Of a stretch of DNA of 64,000 nucleotides, positions 34,074-42,449 are shown piece by piece (position 1 is the stretch's first letter; each line of letters opens with the position of its first letter). This DNA is from NORP259 sp041398705. Lineage in GTDB: Bacteria; Planctomycetota; UBA1135; GCA-002686595. The stretch lies in assembly GCA_041398705.1 (NCBI GenBank), contig JAWKUI010000002.1, positions 310,001 through 374,000 on the forward strand, in the 5' to 3' direction. The translations under genes and the position numbers were made by a program. Below the pieces are notes generated by a model that did no database searches, had not been told where the DNA came from, and saw only the letters and a program-made list of their open reading frames with translations.

Positions 34074-34231
34074 CCTGGCGCCGGGAATAACGCATACCGA
34101 ACCAGGTTCGATGGGCAGTCCCACAATTCGCGGCGGGGGCCCGGGGCGTTTCACGCCCCGGGCCCCCGCCGCGGAATTGTGGGACTGATCGAACCTGGTT
34201 CGGTATGTAACGTTATTCCAATGGCGCCAGG
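34074..34231. repeat. 158-bp imperfect inverted repeat with 71 paired bases per arm
   Basis: Left arm 34074-34148 and right arm 34154-34231 pair over 71 bp, all Watson-Crick, around the 5-nt loop TTTCA, with only small bulges (34083, 34113-34115, one extra G near 34173, 34208-34210, 34220-34222). The inner 20 bp is a GC-only perfect stem; farther out each arm has a 13-bp near-palindrome of its own (CGAACCAGGTTCG, CGAACCTGGTTCG). The right arm covers the last 19 nt of the inositol-phosphate synthase gene. A 9-bp direct repeat GGTAGTCAC lies at 34047 and 34066. Confidence 0.92.
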
Positions 34232-35460
34232 GCCTGCAGATACCCCTCCAACTCCCTCAGCTGGCGGTGGAAATCATGGCTGCCCCCGCCGAGCGGCGCT
34301 TTGAAAAATGCCGCGGTGTGCGGCAACACGCCCTTCTCCCCCCGCCGCCGGGCCATTTCCGCGAGGCGCGCCAGATCGAGCACCAGCGGCGCCGCCAGGG
34401 CGGAATCGCTGCCCGCCCAGGTGAACTGCAGGCTCATGCGCGTGCCGAGGAAACCTTCGAAGTGCACGAAGTCCCACGCGGTTTTCCAATCCCCTAGCGA
34501 GGGCACGTAGTCGATCGCCACGTGCGAGTGCAGCCCTTCGTTCGGCAGGGCGCCGTCCTGCTGCAGGATGCTGCGCAGGGCTTCGTCCTTGTTGGCGAGT
34601 TTCGCCTCGCGATGGCCGCTTTCCTTCAGGATCTCGCCGTCGCGGTTGCCGAGCATGTTGTAGCCCTGCCACGAGAGCACGCGCAGCGCGCGGCCGTGGA
34701 ACATCGGCGCGAGGCTGGTCTTGAGCAGGGTCTCGCCGGTTTTGCCGTCGTTACCGCAATGGGGCACGCCGCGTTCGATGGCCAACTCCCGCAGGGCCGG
34801 TAGTTGGCTGCCGAGGTTGGGCGTGAAGTTCACGAAGGGGCGCCCCGAGGCGAGGGCCGCGTACGCGTACAACACCGACGCGGGTTGGTTGTCGCCGCGA
34901 TCGAGCGCCGCTTCGAACTCTTGGAGGGACAACCAGCACGCCTGCGGCGACACCCGCGCTTCGGTGCTGGCGATGTAGACCACCACGGTGCCGGCGAGGC
35001 CGTTCTCCGCTTCGAACGCCTGCCAATCGGATTGCAGAGCCGCGATGCGCTCGCGCGGGCTGGCTTGGCTGCGTTCGCGGCTCGCGGGGAGAATGCCCTG
35101 CAGCGGGCCCCCTTCCCCATCGATCAATCCGGGCTGCACGCGGGCATCGATCGCCTCGAGCTCAGCGGCAAACGAATTCGCCAATCCAGCGGGCACCACC
35201 CCCGCGCGCATCAACTCCTCCGCCGACTGGCCCAGCGTCCGGGCGCAAACGTCGTGGCCGCCGAGGCACCAGTCGGTCCAGGGCACCCACGGCAAGTTGG
35301 CAAAGGCGGGGGTCGCCGTGAGCACACCCGTGGCGGGCGCCTGGCCCTTGGCCAGGGCCGTGAGGCCGCAGGCGACGGTGGTGCCGATGGCCCCCTTGGC
35401 CCCCACCAGCCAGAGGCCGGTGCGACGTGCTTGGGGGATGTGCGATTGGGTCGTTTCCAT
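34213..35460 (-). CDS. ino1: Inositol-3-phosphate synthase
   Basis: The 415-aa protein has the NAD-binding start GLWLVGAKGAIGTTVACGL and the strongly conserved INO1 blocks VNFTPNLGSQLPAL, GNDGKTGETLLKTSLAP and SWQGYNMLGNRDGEIL. It cyclises glucose 6-phosphate to myo-inositol 3-phosphate, the entry to inositol phospholipids or inositol solutes. The ATG at 35460 (METTQSHIPQ) leaves a normal N-terminus. Its stop and last few codons form the right arm of the long inverted repeat, so its transcript would end in an exceptionally stable hairpin. It starts 99 bp from the end of the upstream membrane-protein gene on the same strand. Confidence 0.93.
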   Translation of the reverse strand: METTQSHIPQARRTGLWLVGAKGAIGTTVACGLTALAKGQAPATGVLTATPAFANLPWVPWTDWCLGGHDVCARTLGQSAEELMRAGVVPAGLANSFAAELEAIDARVQPGLIDGEGGPLQGILPASRERSQASPRERIAALQSDWQAFEAENGLAGTVVVYIASTEARVSPQACWLSLQEFEAALDRGDNQPASVLYAYAALASGRPFVNFTPNLGSQLPALRELAIERGVPHCGNDGKTGETLLKTSLAPMFHGRALRVLSWQGYNMLGNRDGEILKESGHREAKLANKDEALRSILQQDGALPNEGLHSHVAIDYVPSLGDWKTAWDFVHFEGFLGTRMSLQFTWAGSDSALAAPLVLDLARLAEMARRRGEKGVLPHTAAFFKAPLGGGSHDFHRQLRELEGYLQALAPLE

Positions 35461-35559
35461 GGAATCGGGGCGATCATTCTGCCCGCTCGGGGAAGGCTTG
35501 CAACCGCGCGCCGCGGGGATTGGGCCGGGAGGCGCGATGCGGGGCATGTCCCGCGCGGG

Positions 35560-36666
35560 TCACTGGCCCTGTTTCGCCAGCCAGCGCTCGATCGGCCTTT
35601 GGTAGCGGGGGGCGAATCCGGTGCGGGCGGTCCAGGGCGCGGCGGCGGTTTCGACCGGGCCGATGGCGGGGATCGGGAGGGTTTCGCCCGGCCCGGGGCG
35701 GCCGTCCCCCTGCCCGGCCGGTCCGGATCCCGAAGCCGAGGGGTCCCCCCCGTCGCCGGGAGTGACCTCGCCGGATCCTTGCCCCTCGGTGCCGCCCGGG
35801 GACGCCGAAGCGAGCGGATCGGGGCGGATGGGCTCCGTTTCCTCCCCGGCCCCAGCCGCGTCCCCCGGGGCCGCTTCGGACTGGGCCATCCAATCCGCGA
35901 GTTCTGTTGCCTGGCGCAGGGTTTGTTCGAGCCCCGCATCGCTCGATACCTGCTCCGCAGCGGCCCGCAGCCGTTCCGCGGCTTCGGCCAGGGGCTCCTT
36001 CAGCCCTTCCGGCTGCCCCGATCGGAACTGCACCTGGTTCTGCAGCGCGGCGACCTGCTGGGAGACCGCCCGCAACTCCGCAGCCAAATCCGCTCCCTCG
36101 GCGCCCAACTCGGCCGCCTTGCTCCCGGCCGACTGCAGCTCCCTTTGAAGCGATGCAAGGCCCGCCCCCGCCGCCTGCCAACGCACTTCCCGGTCCTGCT
36201 GGCCGCGCAGGGTCGACCAGAGCAACAAGCCCGCCACCAAAGGAAACAGGACCAATGCGATGTGGTGCGGCACGGCGCGTTTCACCACGCGCGCCTGGGC
36301 GAGATCCCCCGTCAACTTGGCGCACAAGGCCTGTCCGAGCGGCGGCGGAGCGTCCATGCGGCACACCTCGAGGCCCGCCAACAGGGCCCCCTTCAACCCC
36401 ATGCGCCGATCGAGTTCGCGGCGCCACGGCACTTCCCCCGGCCACCGCTCCCAGGCCCAGAGTGCGATCACACCTGCACCCGTCAATCCGGCCAGCCACC
36501 ACAAATCCCGATCCCCCCGATCGGCGCCCGACCAGAACCCACAGCAAAGCACCAAGAGGAAGGTGAACAGCCCCATGAGGATGCCTTCCCCCACGAGCGC
36601 ATGCCACCAGGCGCGCCGCGCAAACGCCACCCGGCGCTGCAGGTCAAGGATCGCGCGTTCGGCCAT
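35560..36666 (-). CDS. Membrane protein with coiled coil and Gly/Pro-rich tail
   Basis: The 368-aa protein has membrane helices near 23-43, 51-70 and about 130-147 (HIALVLFPLVAGLLLWSTL). A long Ala/Glu/Gln coiled coil follows (LASLQRELQSAGSKAAELG, DLAAELRAVSQQVAALQNQ, about 158-255), then a Gly/Pro/Ser-rich disordered stretch, ending TARTGFAPRYQRPIERWLAK. I do not recognise it. The layout resembles the middle part of bacterial membrane proteins adjoining batA/batB-type or DUF4175 genes, which is only a suggestion. Its ATG overlaps the TGA of the YdjY gene (TGATG), so the two are translationally coupled. Confidence 0.76.
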   Translation of the reverse strand: MAERAILDLQRRVAFARRAWWHALVGEGILMGLFTFLLVLCCGFWSGADRGDRDLWWLAGLTGAGVIALWAWERWPGEVPWRRELDRRMGLKGALLAGLEVCRMDAPPPLGQALCAKLTGDLAQARVVKRAVPHHIALVLFPLVAGLLLWSTLRGQQDREVRWQAAGAGLASLQRELQSAGSKAAELGAEGADLAAELRAVSQQVAALQNQVQFRSGQPEGLKEPLAEAAERLRAAAEQVSSDAGLEQTLRQATELADWMAQSEAAPGDAAGAGEETEPIRPDPLASASPGGTEGQGSGEVTPGDGGDPSASGSGPAGQGDGRPGPGETLPIPAIGPVETAAAPWTARTGFAPRYQRPIERWLAKQGQ

Positions 36667-37484
36667 CAATCGCGGGGTTCCGCCTCCTGGGCGGGCAGTT
36701 GCGGCAGGCCAGCGCGCACTTCGGCGGGCATCGAAACCAAGGGCGTGCGCGAGACGACGAGGCGCATCGAACTGCCCCGTTCGGGCAACAACCAGGAATT
36801 GGCGAGCCAATTCGACTGCTTATCGCACTCGGGCACGGCCGTCGTAATCAACGCCGCGCCGCGCTTGAGCAGGGACAGGTAGATCAGGTTGCCTTCCACC
36901 GCAGCGGCGAATCGCGGGGGCTCTTCCGGCTTGCCGTTGCTGAAGAAGGAACCGAGGTAGACCAGGGCATGGCGCCGCAGGGTGCGGCCGCGGTCCAGGT
37001 CGCGCACCAAGTCCTCGATGCGGAAGAAGAAGGTCTCGTCGCCTTCTTTCCAGGCCGCGTACAAGTACAAACCATCGCCTTGCGGCGGCACCACGCGGTA
37101 GCGGTCCCGTCCCGCCACTTGCCCCGCTTGGCGCGGACCGGACTGGCCCACCCCGGTGAGTTCCCCTTGCTCGGGATCGATGGCTTCCCAACGCGCGTTC
37201 TGGCCGGGCGCCACGCCCAGGGTCAAGAGCGCGGTGTTGAGCACTTCGGCCTCTACGTCGGTCGAAAAGAGCGACTCATGCACACCCCCGTGCATGTTGA
37301 CGAGCAGGAATTCGAGGAAGTCGTTGGTGACCTCGAGGCGCACCCCGAGGGAAAGCCAGGCCTGCTCGGGACCGAACTGCAGGGCGGGCAGGGTCGGGGG
37401 TTGCTCCTCGTTCCCAGCCTCCTGGACGGGAGATCCGAAACTCGCCACGAAGGGCAGCAGACACAGCAGCAGCAAGGACTTCAT
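36666..37484 (-). CDS. Exported YdjY-domain protein
   Basis: The 272-aa protein begins with a signal peptide (MKSLLLLCLLPFVASFGSP). It carries the YdjY domain landmarks EFLLVNMHGGVHESLFSTD and VLNTALLTLGVAPGQNARW, a family common in Planctomycetota, whose function is not established. The second half has strand-rich segments (YRVVPPQGDGLYLYAAWKEG, ALVYLGSFFSNG). It should be periplasmic or outer-membrane associated. It is the first gene of a TGATG-coupled pair with the coiled-coil membrane protein, suggesting they act together at the envelope. Confidence 0.8.
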   Translation of the reverse strand: MKSLLLLCLLPFVASFGSPVQEAGNEEQPPTLPALQFGPEQAWLSLGVRLEVTNDFLEFLLVNMHGGVHESLFSTDVEAEVLNTALLTLGVAPGQNARWEAIDPEQGELTGVGQSGPRQAGQVAGRDRYRVVPPQGDGLYLYAAWKEGDETFFFRIEDLVRDLDRGRTLRRHALVYLGSFFSNGKPEEPPRFAAAVEGNLIYLSLLKRGAALITTAVPECDKQSNWLANSWLLPERGSSMRLVVSRTPLVSMPAEVRAGLPQLPAQEAEPRD

Positions 37485-37733
37485 CGCAGTCAGTCTAGGC
37501 CCTGTCCCGGGGGCCTGAAATCGGGGCCACCCCGATTTCTGGGGCGGAGGGCGGAACCGGCATCCATCGTGCAACCAACGCACGGGGCGATGGGGCGGTT
37601 CAATCGTGCGGCGGCGGTCGCCCGGGCGCCGTTGGCACCTGGACCGGTGCATGGATCGGCCCACGCCGCGGACGGGCCCAAAAAGTGCTGCAGAACGCAT
37701 TCGGCGGCTGCCACGCACTCTTAGAATGCGACT

Positions 37734-38477
37734 ATGAACGCCACGCAAACGCAGATCCCCGAGATCCTGGAGCAGATCCACGGCCAGGGAACCGTCTACG
37801 AGGAAAGCGGCACCCTGCGGGAGGTGGGTTTGACCGCCATGCGCCGCGAACAAGGGGTCGACCTGCAGCGCATGGTGCGCGAGAACAAGGCGCGGCGCAC
37901 GATCGAAACCGGCTTCGCCTTTGGAGCCTCGGGCCTGCACATGGTGCTGGGCATGATCGAAGGCGGCGCGGCCGAGCCGGTTCACGTGGCGATGGACCCG
38001 TTCCAGTCGAAGTTCTGGGGCAATGCGGGGGTCGAGAGTTTCCGCCGCGCGGGCGTGATCGAATGCCTGACGATGTACGAAGAGTCCTCCTCGTTCCGGC
38101 TTCCCGAGCTGATCCGCGCCGGAACCGAGCCCTTCGATCTGGCCCTGGTCGACGGCGCGCACCTGTTCGAAAACGCCTTCATCGACATCTACTACCTCTC
38201 CCAATTGGTACGCCCCGGCGGCCTGCTCGTCGTGGATGACGTGTGGATGCCCGGCGTGCGGTGGGCGATGGACTACTTCGTGAAGAACCTGGGCTGGAAA
38301 CAACACAGCCAGTACCCCCCCCAACCCTACCAGGTCAAACGCCGTTTCCGCCCGACGCCGCCGCTCAGCGGGGTCAACCAGGTGGTGTTCCAAATGGGCG
38401 ACGCGCCCAAACGCAACTGGGATCACTTCGTGCCCTTTGGCGACAAAGACGGCCCGCTCGAGTTCGCCCAGCCCTGA
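37734..38477 (+). CDS. Class I SAM-dependent methyltransferase (Methyltransf_24 type)
   Basis: The 247-aa protein has a Rossmann motif I in ETGFAFGASGLHMVL, an acidic residue in VHVAMDPFQSKFWG, and FDLALVDGAHLFENAF with the later strand GGLLVVDDVWMPG. This fits the Methyltransf_24-like enzymes that occur in polysaccharide gene clusters and methylate sugars. The substrate is unknown. It starts the + strand half of the surface-glycan cluster and lies 12 nt ahead of a GT2 gene on the same strand, so they form an operon. Confidence 0.87.
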   Translation: MNATQTQIPEILEQIHGQGTVYEESGTLREVGLTAMRREQGVDLQRMVRENKARRTIETGFAFGASGLHMVLGMIEGGAAEPVHVAMDPFQSKFWGNAGVESFRRAGVIECLTMYEESSSFRLPELIRAGTEPFDLALVDGAHLFENAFIDIYYLSQLVRPGGLLVVDDVWMPGVRWAMDYFVKNLGWKQHSQYPPQPYQVKRRFRPTPPLSGVNQVVFQMGDAPKRNWDHFVPFGDKDGPLEFAQP

Positions 38478-38489
38478 ACGGGAACTGCA

Positions 38490-39467
38490 ATGGAAACCCT
38501 TCCCTCTTGCAGCGTGGTCGTCACCACGTGCGTGGATTCGCCCGGCTTGCGCGCGAACCTCGCGCAGGTCGGCCCCCAGGCCCGTGCGATCGGTGCGGAC
38601 GTGTGTCTGATCTTCAACTGCGCGGAAAACGCCATTCCCGCGGTTGTGCGCGCCGAGCTGGGTGCTCTCGTCGACGTGCTGCTCTTCGAACCGGAGCCGG
38701 GCAAGTCGAATGCGCTCAACACCGCCATCGCGCGCATGCAGGGCGAAGTGATCGCATTCACTGACGACGACGCGATTCCGGGCACGGGTTGGTTGCGGGC
38801 GCTGCTGCAACCGTTCGCCGAGGACGCCAAGGTGGTCGGCGTCGGCGGGCCGGTGTTGCCGCAGTTCGACGGCGACGGCCCGCCGACCTGGTACCGCCGC
38901 ATCCTTGCGCGCAAACCTTCGACCTTCCTCGGGCCCAAACACTTCATGGGCAACGATCCCGTCGACTACACCTACCCCACCGGAGACAAGATCGACGGCG
39001 TTCCGCTCGGCGCCAACTGCGCCTGGCGACGGGAGGCGTTGCTGCGGCATCCGTATCCGCCGACACTGGGGCCAAACCGGGCCACCGGATTGCGTGGCGG
39101 CGAGGACACCTTCGTCGCGATCCAGATCATGGCCGAAGGCGGCCGAGTAGTGCATCAACCCAGCGCCCGGGTCTGCCATCCGGTCGAAGCCGGACGCATC
39201 AGCCGCGAGTACGTCCTGAACGGCCACCGCATCCAGGCCACCGAGTACGTGCGCATCATGCAGCACCTGGGACGGCCGATGCCCGATCTCGCGCGGCTGG
39301 AACGCTACGGCAACATTCTCGAGCGCCAACGGAAACGCAATGTCTTCTTGGGTGAGGACCGCGCCTTCCGCCGCGATACCAAACTCGCTTTCGTGAAGCA
39401 GTTGATCGTCGAATTGAAGAGCCTGCCGGCGGAATCCGGCGCACCTGCCCTGGAGCGTGTGTCGTGA
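38490..39467 (+). CDS. Glycosyltransferase family 2
   Basis: The 325-aa protein is a GT-A enzyme with the N-terminal SVVVTTC strand, the metal and donor motif TDDDA (Asp92-94), a middle GANCAWRREALL acceptor strand and the GGEDTFVAIQIMAEG catalytic segment with an ED pair. It transfers a sugar from a nucleotide donor in the cytoplasm; donor and acceptor are unknown. The C-terminal 90 residues are basic and could touch the membrane. Its TGA overlaps the GTG of the next GT2 gene. Confidence 0.88.
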   Translation: METLPSCSVVVTTCVDSPGLRANLAQVGPQARAIGADVCLIFNCAENAIPAVVRAELGALVDVLLFEPEPGKSNALNTAIARMQGEVIAFTDDDAIPGTGWLRALLQPFAEDAKVVGVGGPVLPQFDGDGPPTWYRRILARKPSTFLGPKHFMGNDPVDYTYPTGDKIDGVPLGANCAWRREALLRHPYPPTLGPNRATGLRGGEDTFVAIQIMAEGGRVVHQPSARVCHPVEAGRISREYVLNGHRIQATEYVRIMQHLGRPMPDLARLERYGNILERQRKRNVFLGEDRAFRRDTKLAFVKQLIVELKSLPAESGAPALERVS

Positions 39468-40186
39468 GCCGTACCCGCATCCACATGAGCGGCGTCGTGG
39501 TCTGCCAGGACAACGAAGATACGATCGAAGCCGTGCTCGCCTCGCTCGCGCCGCACTGCCAGGAGATCGTGGTCGTGGATGGTGGCAGCCGCGACGGGAC
39601 CTTGGAGCGCGCCCTGCGTTGCCCGCTGACCCGCCTGTACGAACGCCCCTTCCCGGGCAGCATCGCCGACCAGAAGAACTTCGCCTTCGCCCAGTGCCAG
39701 GGCGACTGGATCTTCGTGCTCGATACCGACGAAGTCCTGGCGCCGGTCTCCCCCGCCGCCGTGCATCGCCTGACGCGGCTGCCGATCGTGAATTGGTTGT
39801 CCCTGCCCCGCTACTGGGTCGTGCCGCATCAGGGTGGACTCGGCTATCTTTCCGAGAAGCCCTTCTACAAGGACCGGCAGTTGCGCATCTTCCGCAACGA
39901 GCCCTGTTTCCGGTACGACGGGTCGAAGAGCGCCATCCATCACGAGGTGCACGAGCGGCGCGGTATGGGCTTCGCGATCACCAAGCCGCACATCTATCAC
40001 TTCGATCTCTTGCTGCGCAGTCGTGCCGAACGGGAGGCCAAAGTCGCCCGCTACCGCGCGCTCGATCCCGAAGGGGAACGTCTGCACCGCATGTACCTGT
40101 ACGAGGATTGGGATACCCCCATCCTGCCCCTGCCCGCGCCTCCGCCCGTGCTGCTGCACGAGTTGGCCGCGGCCCACCAGGCCTGA
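39464..40186 (+). CDS. Glycosyltransferase family 2 (WaaE/KdtX-like)
   Basis: The 240-aa protein has the short GT2 fold of the LPS core enzyme WaaE/KdtX: SGVVVCQDNEDTIEAVLASL, IVVVDGGSRDGT, the metal motif DTDE at 87-90, and a conserved DRQLRIFRN in the second half. WaaE-type enzymes add glucose to the inner core heptose; here the role may be LPS core or capsule. The GTG at 39464 overlaps the upstream TGA (GTGA). It ends 4 bp from the convergent GT2 gene. Confidence 0.86.
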   Translation: MSRTRIHMSGVVVCQDNEDTIEAVLASLAPHCQEIVVVDGGSRDGTLERALRCPLTRLYERPFPGSIADQKNFAFAQCQGDWIFVLDTDEVLAPVSPAAVHRLTRLPIVNWLSLPRYWVVPHQGGLGYLSEKPFYKDRQLRIFRNEPCFRYDGSKSAIHHEVHERRGMGFAITKPHIYHFDLLLRSRAEREAKVARYRALDPEGERLHRMYLYEDWDTPILPLPAPPPVLLHELAAAHQA

Positions 40187-40189
40187 ATC

Positions 40190-41125
40190 TCACCCGCGGG
40201 CGAATCGCGCCCGCCATCGGGCGCGGCGCAGATCCCGTTTGAGTTCCTTGTCCCACTCGCCCGCGGACTTGTGCCGCTCGCACCAGTCGAGGAAAGCCAG
40301 GGCGGCGTGGTACTCCTTCGCACGCAAGTGCGCGCGGCCGCGATGGCGGTTGGCCCCGAACATCTTCGGGTGCATGGCGGCGACCCATTCGGGCGGCAGT
40401 ACCCGTTCGAACAGATCCTGGGTGCGCACCGCGCTCTTGGCCTGTTCGACCTGCGAACGCCGCGTCCAGACGCCCGCGCCGTGGTTGCGGTGCGCCGACC
40501 AGACTTCGTCGATGTACCCATAGGGCCCGCCCGCCAGCGTGTTGAGCACGTGCAGGGGCCAGTCCCCCACGTCGACGCTCTCGTACCAATCGGGAAAGTC
40601 CCCGAACAGGCGATTGCGGAACATCACCACCACCGACGTGGTCATGCAGTAGGCGCCGAAATCGCTCGCCTCGAACCGGTTGCGGCCGTCGAGCCCGAAA
40701 CCGGGGGTGAGCACGCCGTTTTGACCATCGGCATCGGTCTCGAGCCAGGCACCGAAGACCCCCGCGCATTCGGGGTGCTGCTCGAGGAACGTCACCTGTT
40801 TCCGGAGTTTGCCGGAGTCCACGAAGAAGTCATCCCCATCGAGTTGCGAGACGAATTCCCCGCGGCAGGCGCGCAGAGCCCGCATGTAGTTGCGACGCGG
40901 CCCGTACTTCTCGCCATGTTCGAGGATACGCAGCCGCCCTTCGCAGGCACCGACGTACTCCTGGGCGCGCTCGATCGTGGCGTCGTCGCTCTGATCGTCG
41001 GCCAGCACGATCTCCCAGTCGCCGAAGTCCTGGCGCAATACGCTCTCGATCGCCTGGCCCACCCACGCCTGATGGCGGAAGGTAACCATAGGGATGCTGA
41101 CGCGCGGAGATTCGGAGGTGGGCAC
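40190..41125 (-). CDS. Glycosyltransferase family 2
   Basis: The 311-aa protein has the GT2 start VSIPMVTFRHQAWVGQAIES, LADDQSDDATIERAQ, and the metal motif QLDGDDFF. A second half with SVVVMFRNRLFG and VGDWPLHVLNTLA follows, and the C-terminus is Lys/Arg-rich. Donor and acceptor are unknown. It is the last gene of the minus-strand run thyX, sulfotransferase, acetyltransferase, sulfotransferase, aminotransferase, GT2; the spacing of 46 nt from the aminotransferase gene supports one operon. Confidence 0.87.
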   Translation of the reverse strand: MPTSESPRVSIPMVTFRHQAWVGQAIESVLRQDFGDWEIVLADDQSDDATIERAQEYVGACEGRLRILEHGEKYGPRRNYMRALRACRGEFVSQLDGDDFFVDSGKLRKQVTFLEQHPECAGVFGAWLETDADGQNGVLTPGFGLDGRNRFEASDFGAYCMTTSVVVMFRNRLFGDFPDWYESVDVGDWPLHVLNTLAGGPYGYIDEVWSAHRNHGAGVWTRRSQVEQAKSAVRTQDLFERVLPPEWVAAMHPKMFGANRHRGRAHLRAKEYHAALAFLDWCERHKSAGEWDKELKRDLRRARWRARFARG

Positions 41126-41171
41126 GGGTCCAGGGTAGCGCCCTGGCCCCGGGGACTCCAGCCGCGCGCCT

Positions 41172-42416
41172 TCAGCCCTGGGCCAATCGCGCGCGCACCC
41201 GTTCGCTCTGGCTGACCGCCCGCCGGATGAGCCCGCACATACGCTGGATGTCCGCGCGCTGGACGGCCGTGCCGGTCGGCACCGTCATCACCCGCCCGCA
41301 CAGGCGCTCGGTTTCGGGCAGCACGCGCCAGGCCTGGGGCTGCAGGGCACTATAGGGCTGCATGCGATGCACGCCGGGGAAGAAGTAGCGCCGCGCCAGC
41401 ACGTTGTCGGCCTCGAGCACGCGCACCAGTTCGTCGCGCGTAAGCCCCGCCTCCGACTCCTCCACCTCGATCACCACGTAGTGGAAATTGTGGTGCTCCC
41501 GCTCGCCGTGCTCGAAAACCGCGAGGCCCGGGATGCCCGCCAAACCCTCGCGCCAATATCCGTAGTTGCGGCGGTTCGCCTCGATGAACTCCGGCAAGGA
41601 ATCGAGCGACGTCAGCCCCATGGCCGCGCACATCTCGTCCATCTTGCCGTTGCTGCCGAGGTACTCGACGCGATCCTTGCCCGCAAAGCCGAAGTTGCGC
41701 ATGAAGCGCATGCGCTCGGCGAGTTCATCGTCGTCGGTGGTCACCGCGCCGCCTTCGAAGCTGTTGAGCACCTTGGTGGCGTGGAAACTGAAGCACTCGG
41801 CCATGCCGAAGCCTCCGATCATGCGACCCCGGTGCGAACATGCGAGGGCGTGGGCCCCGTCAAACAGCAGCTTCAAGCCGCGCCGATCCGCGATCTCTTG
41901 CAACGCTTCGATCGCGGCCGGGCGTCCCCACGTGTGCACGGCGAGGATGCCGGTGGTGCGCGGGGTGATCAGTTCCTCGACCCGCTTCGGATCGAGGCTG
42001 TGCGTATCCGGGTCCACATCACAGAACACCGGCGTGATCTCCTGCCACTGCAGGGCATGCACGGTGGCCACGAAGGTGAACGCCGGCACGATGACCTCGC
42101 CGCCAAGACCCGCCGCGCGGATCATGATCTCGAGCCCGATCGTGCCGTTGCACATCGCCACGCAGTGTTTGACGCCCACAAGGGTCGAGATGCGGTTCTC
42201 GAAGGCGCGCACCATCGGCCCATCGTTCGTCAGCCAACGCCGATCGAGGATCTCGTCGAGCCGTTCGTGCAAACGCGCCCGATCCCCGATGTTCGGCCGC
42301 CCCACGTGCAAGGGCTCGGCGAACGCAGGCTTGCCCGTGAACAAGCCCAATTCGCGCTCGGGTTCGGTGGCGGCGGGTTGGGGCGAGCGGGGCAGGCCGG
42401 CGGGTTGGGATTTCAT
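41172..42416 (-). CDS. DegT/DnrJ/EryC1-family aminotransferase
   Basis: The 414-aa PLP enzyme has the family signatures: NGTIGLEIMIRAAGLGGEVI for the cofactor phosphate, the Asp in LLFDGAHAL, and the PLP Lys in SFHATKVLNSFEGG. The late block RRYFFPGVHRMQPY is typical. Members aminate 3- or 4-keto nucleotide sugars such as those in LPS O-antigen and antibiotic sugars. With the surrounding glycosyltransferases and sulfotransferases this suggests synthesis of an amino sugar. The first 35 residues are unconserved, so the real start could be an internal codon. It starts 33 nt from the sulfotransferase gene. Confidence 0.89.
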   Translation of the reverse strand: MKSQPAGLPRSPQPAATEPERELGLFTGKPAFAEPLHVGRPNIGDRARLHERLDEILDRRWLTNDGPMVRAFENRISTLVGVKHCVAMCNGTIGLEIMIRAAGLGGEVIVPAFTFVATVHALQWQEITPVFCDVDPDTHSLDPKRVEELITPRTTGILAVHTWGRPAAIEALQEIADRRGLKLLFDGAHALACSHRGRMIGGFGMAECFSFHATKVLNSFEGGAVTTDDDELAERMRFMRNFGFAGKDRVEYLGSNGKMDEMCAAMGLTSLDSLPEFIEANRRNYGYWREGLAGIPGLAVFEHGEREHHNFHYVVIEVEESEAGLTRDELVRVLEADNVLARRYFFPGVHRMQPYSALQPQAWRVLPETERLCGRVMTVPTGTAVQRADIQRMCGLIRRAVSQSERVRARLAQG

Positions 42417-42449
42417 CGGAATCGCGAACGGAGAATCACCAGCGGAGGG

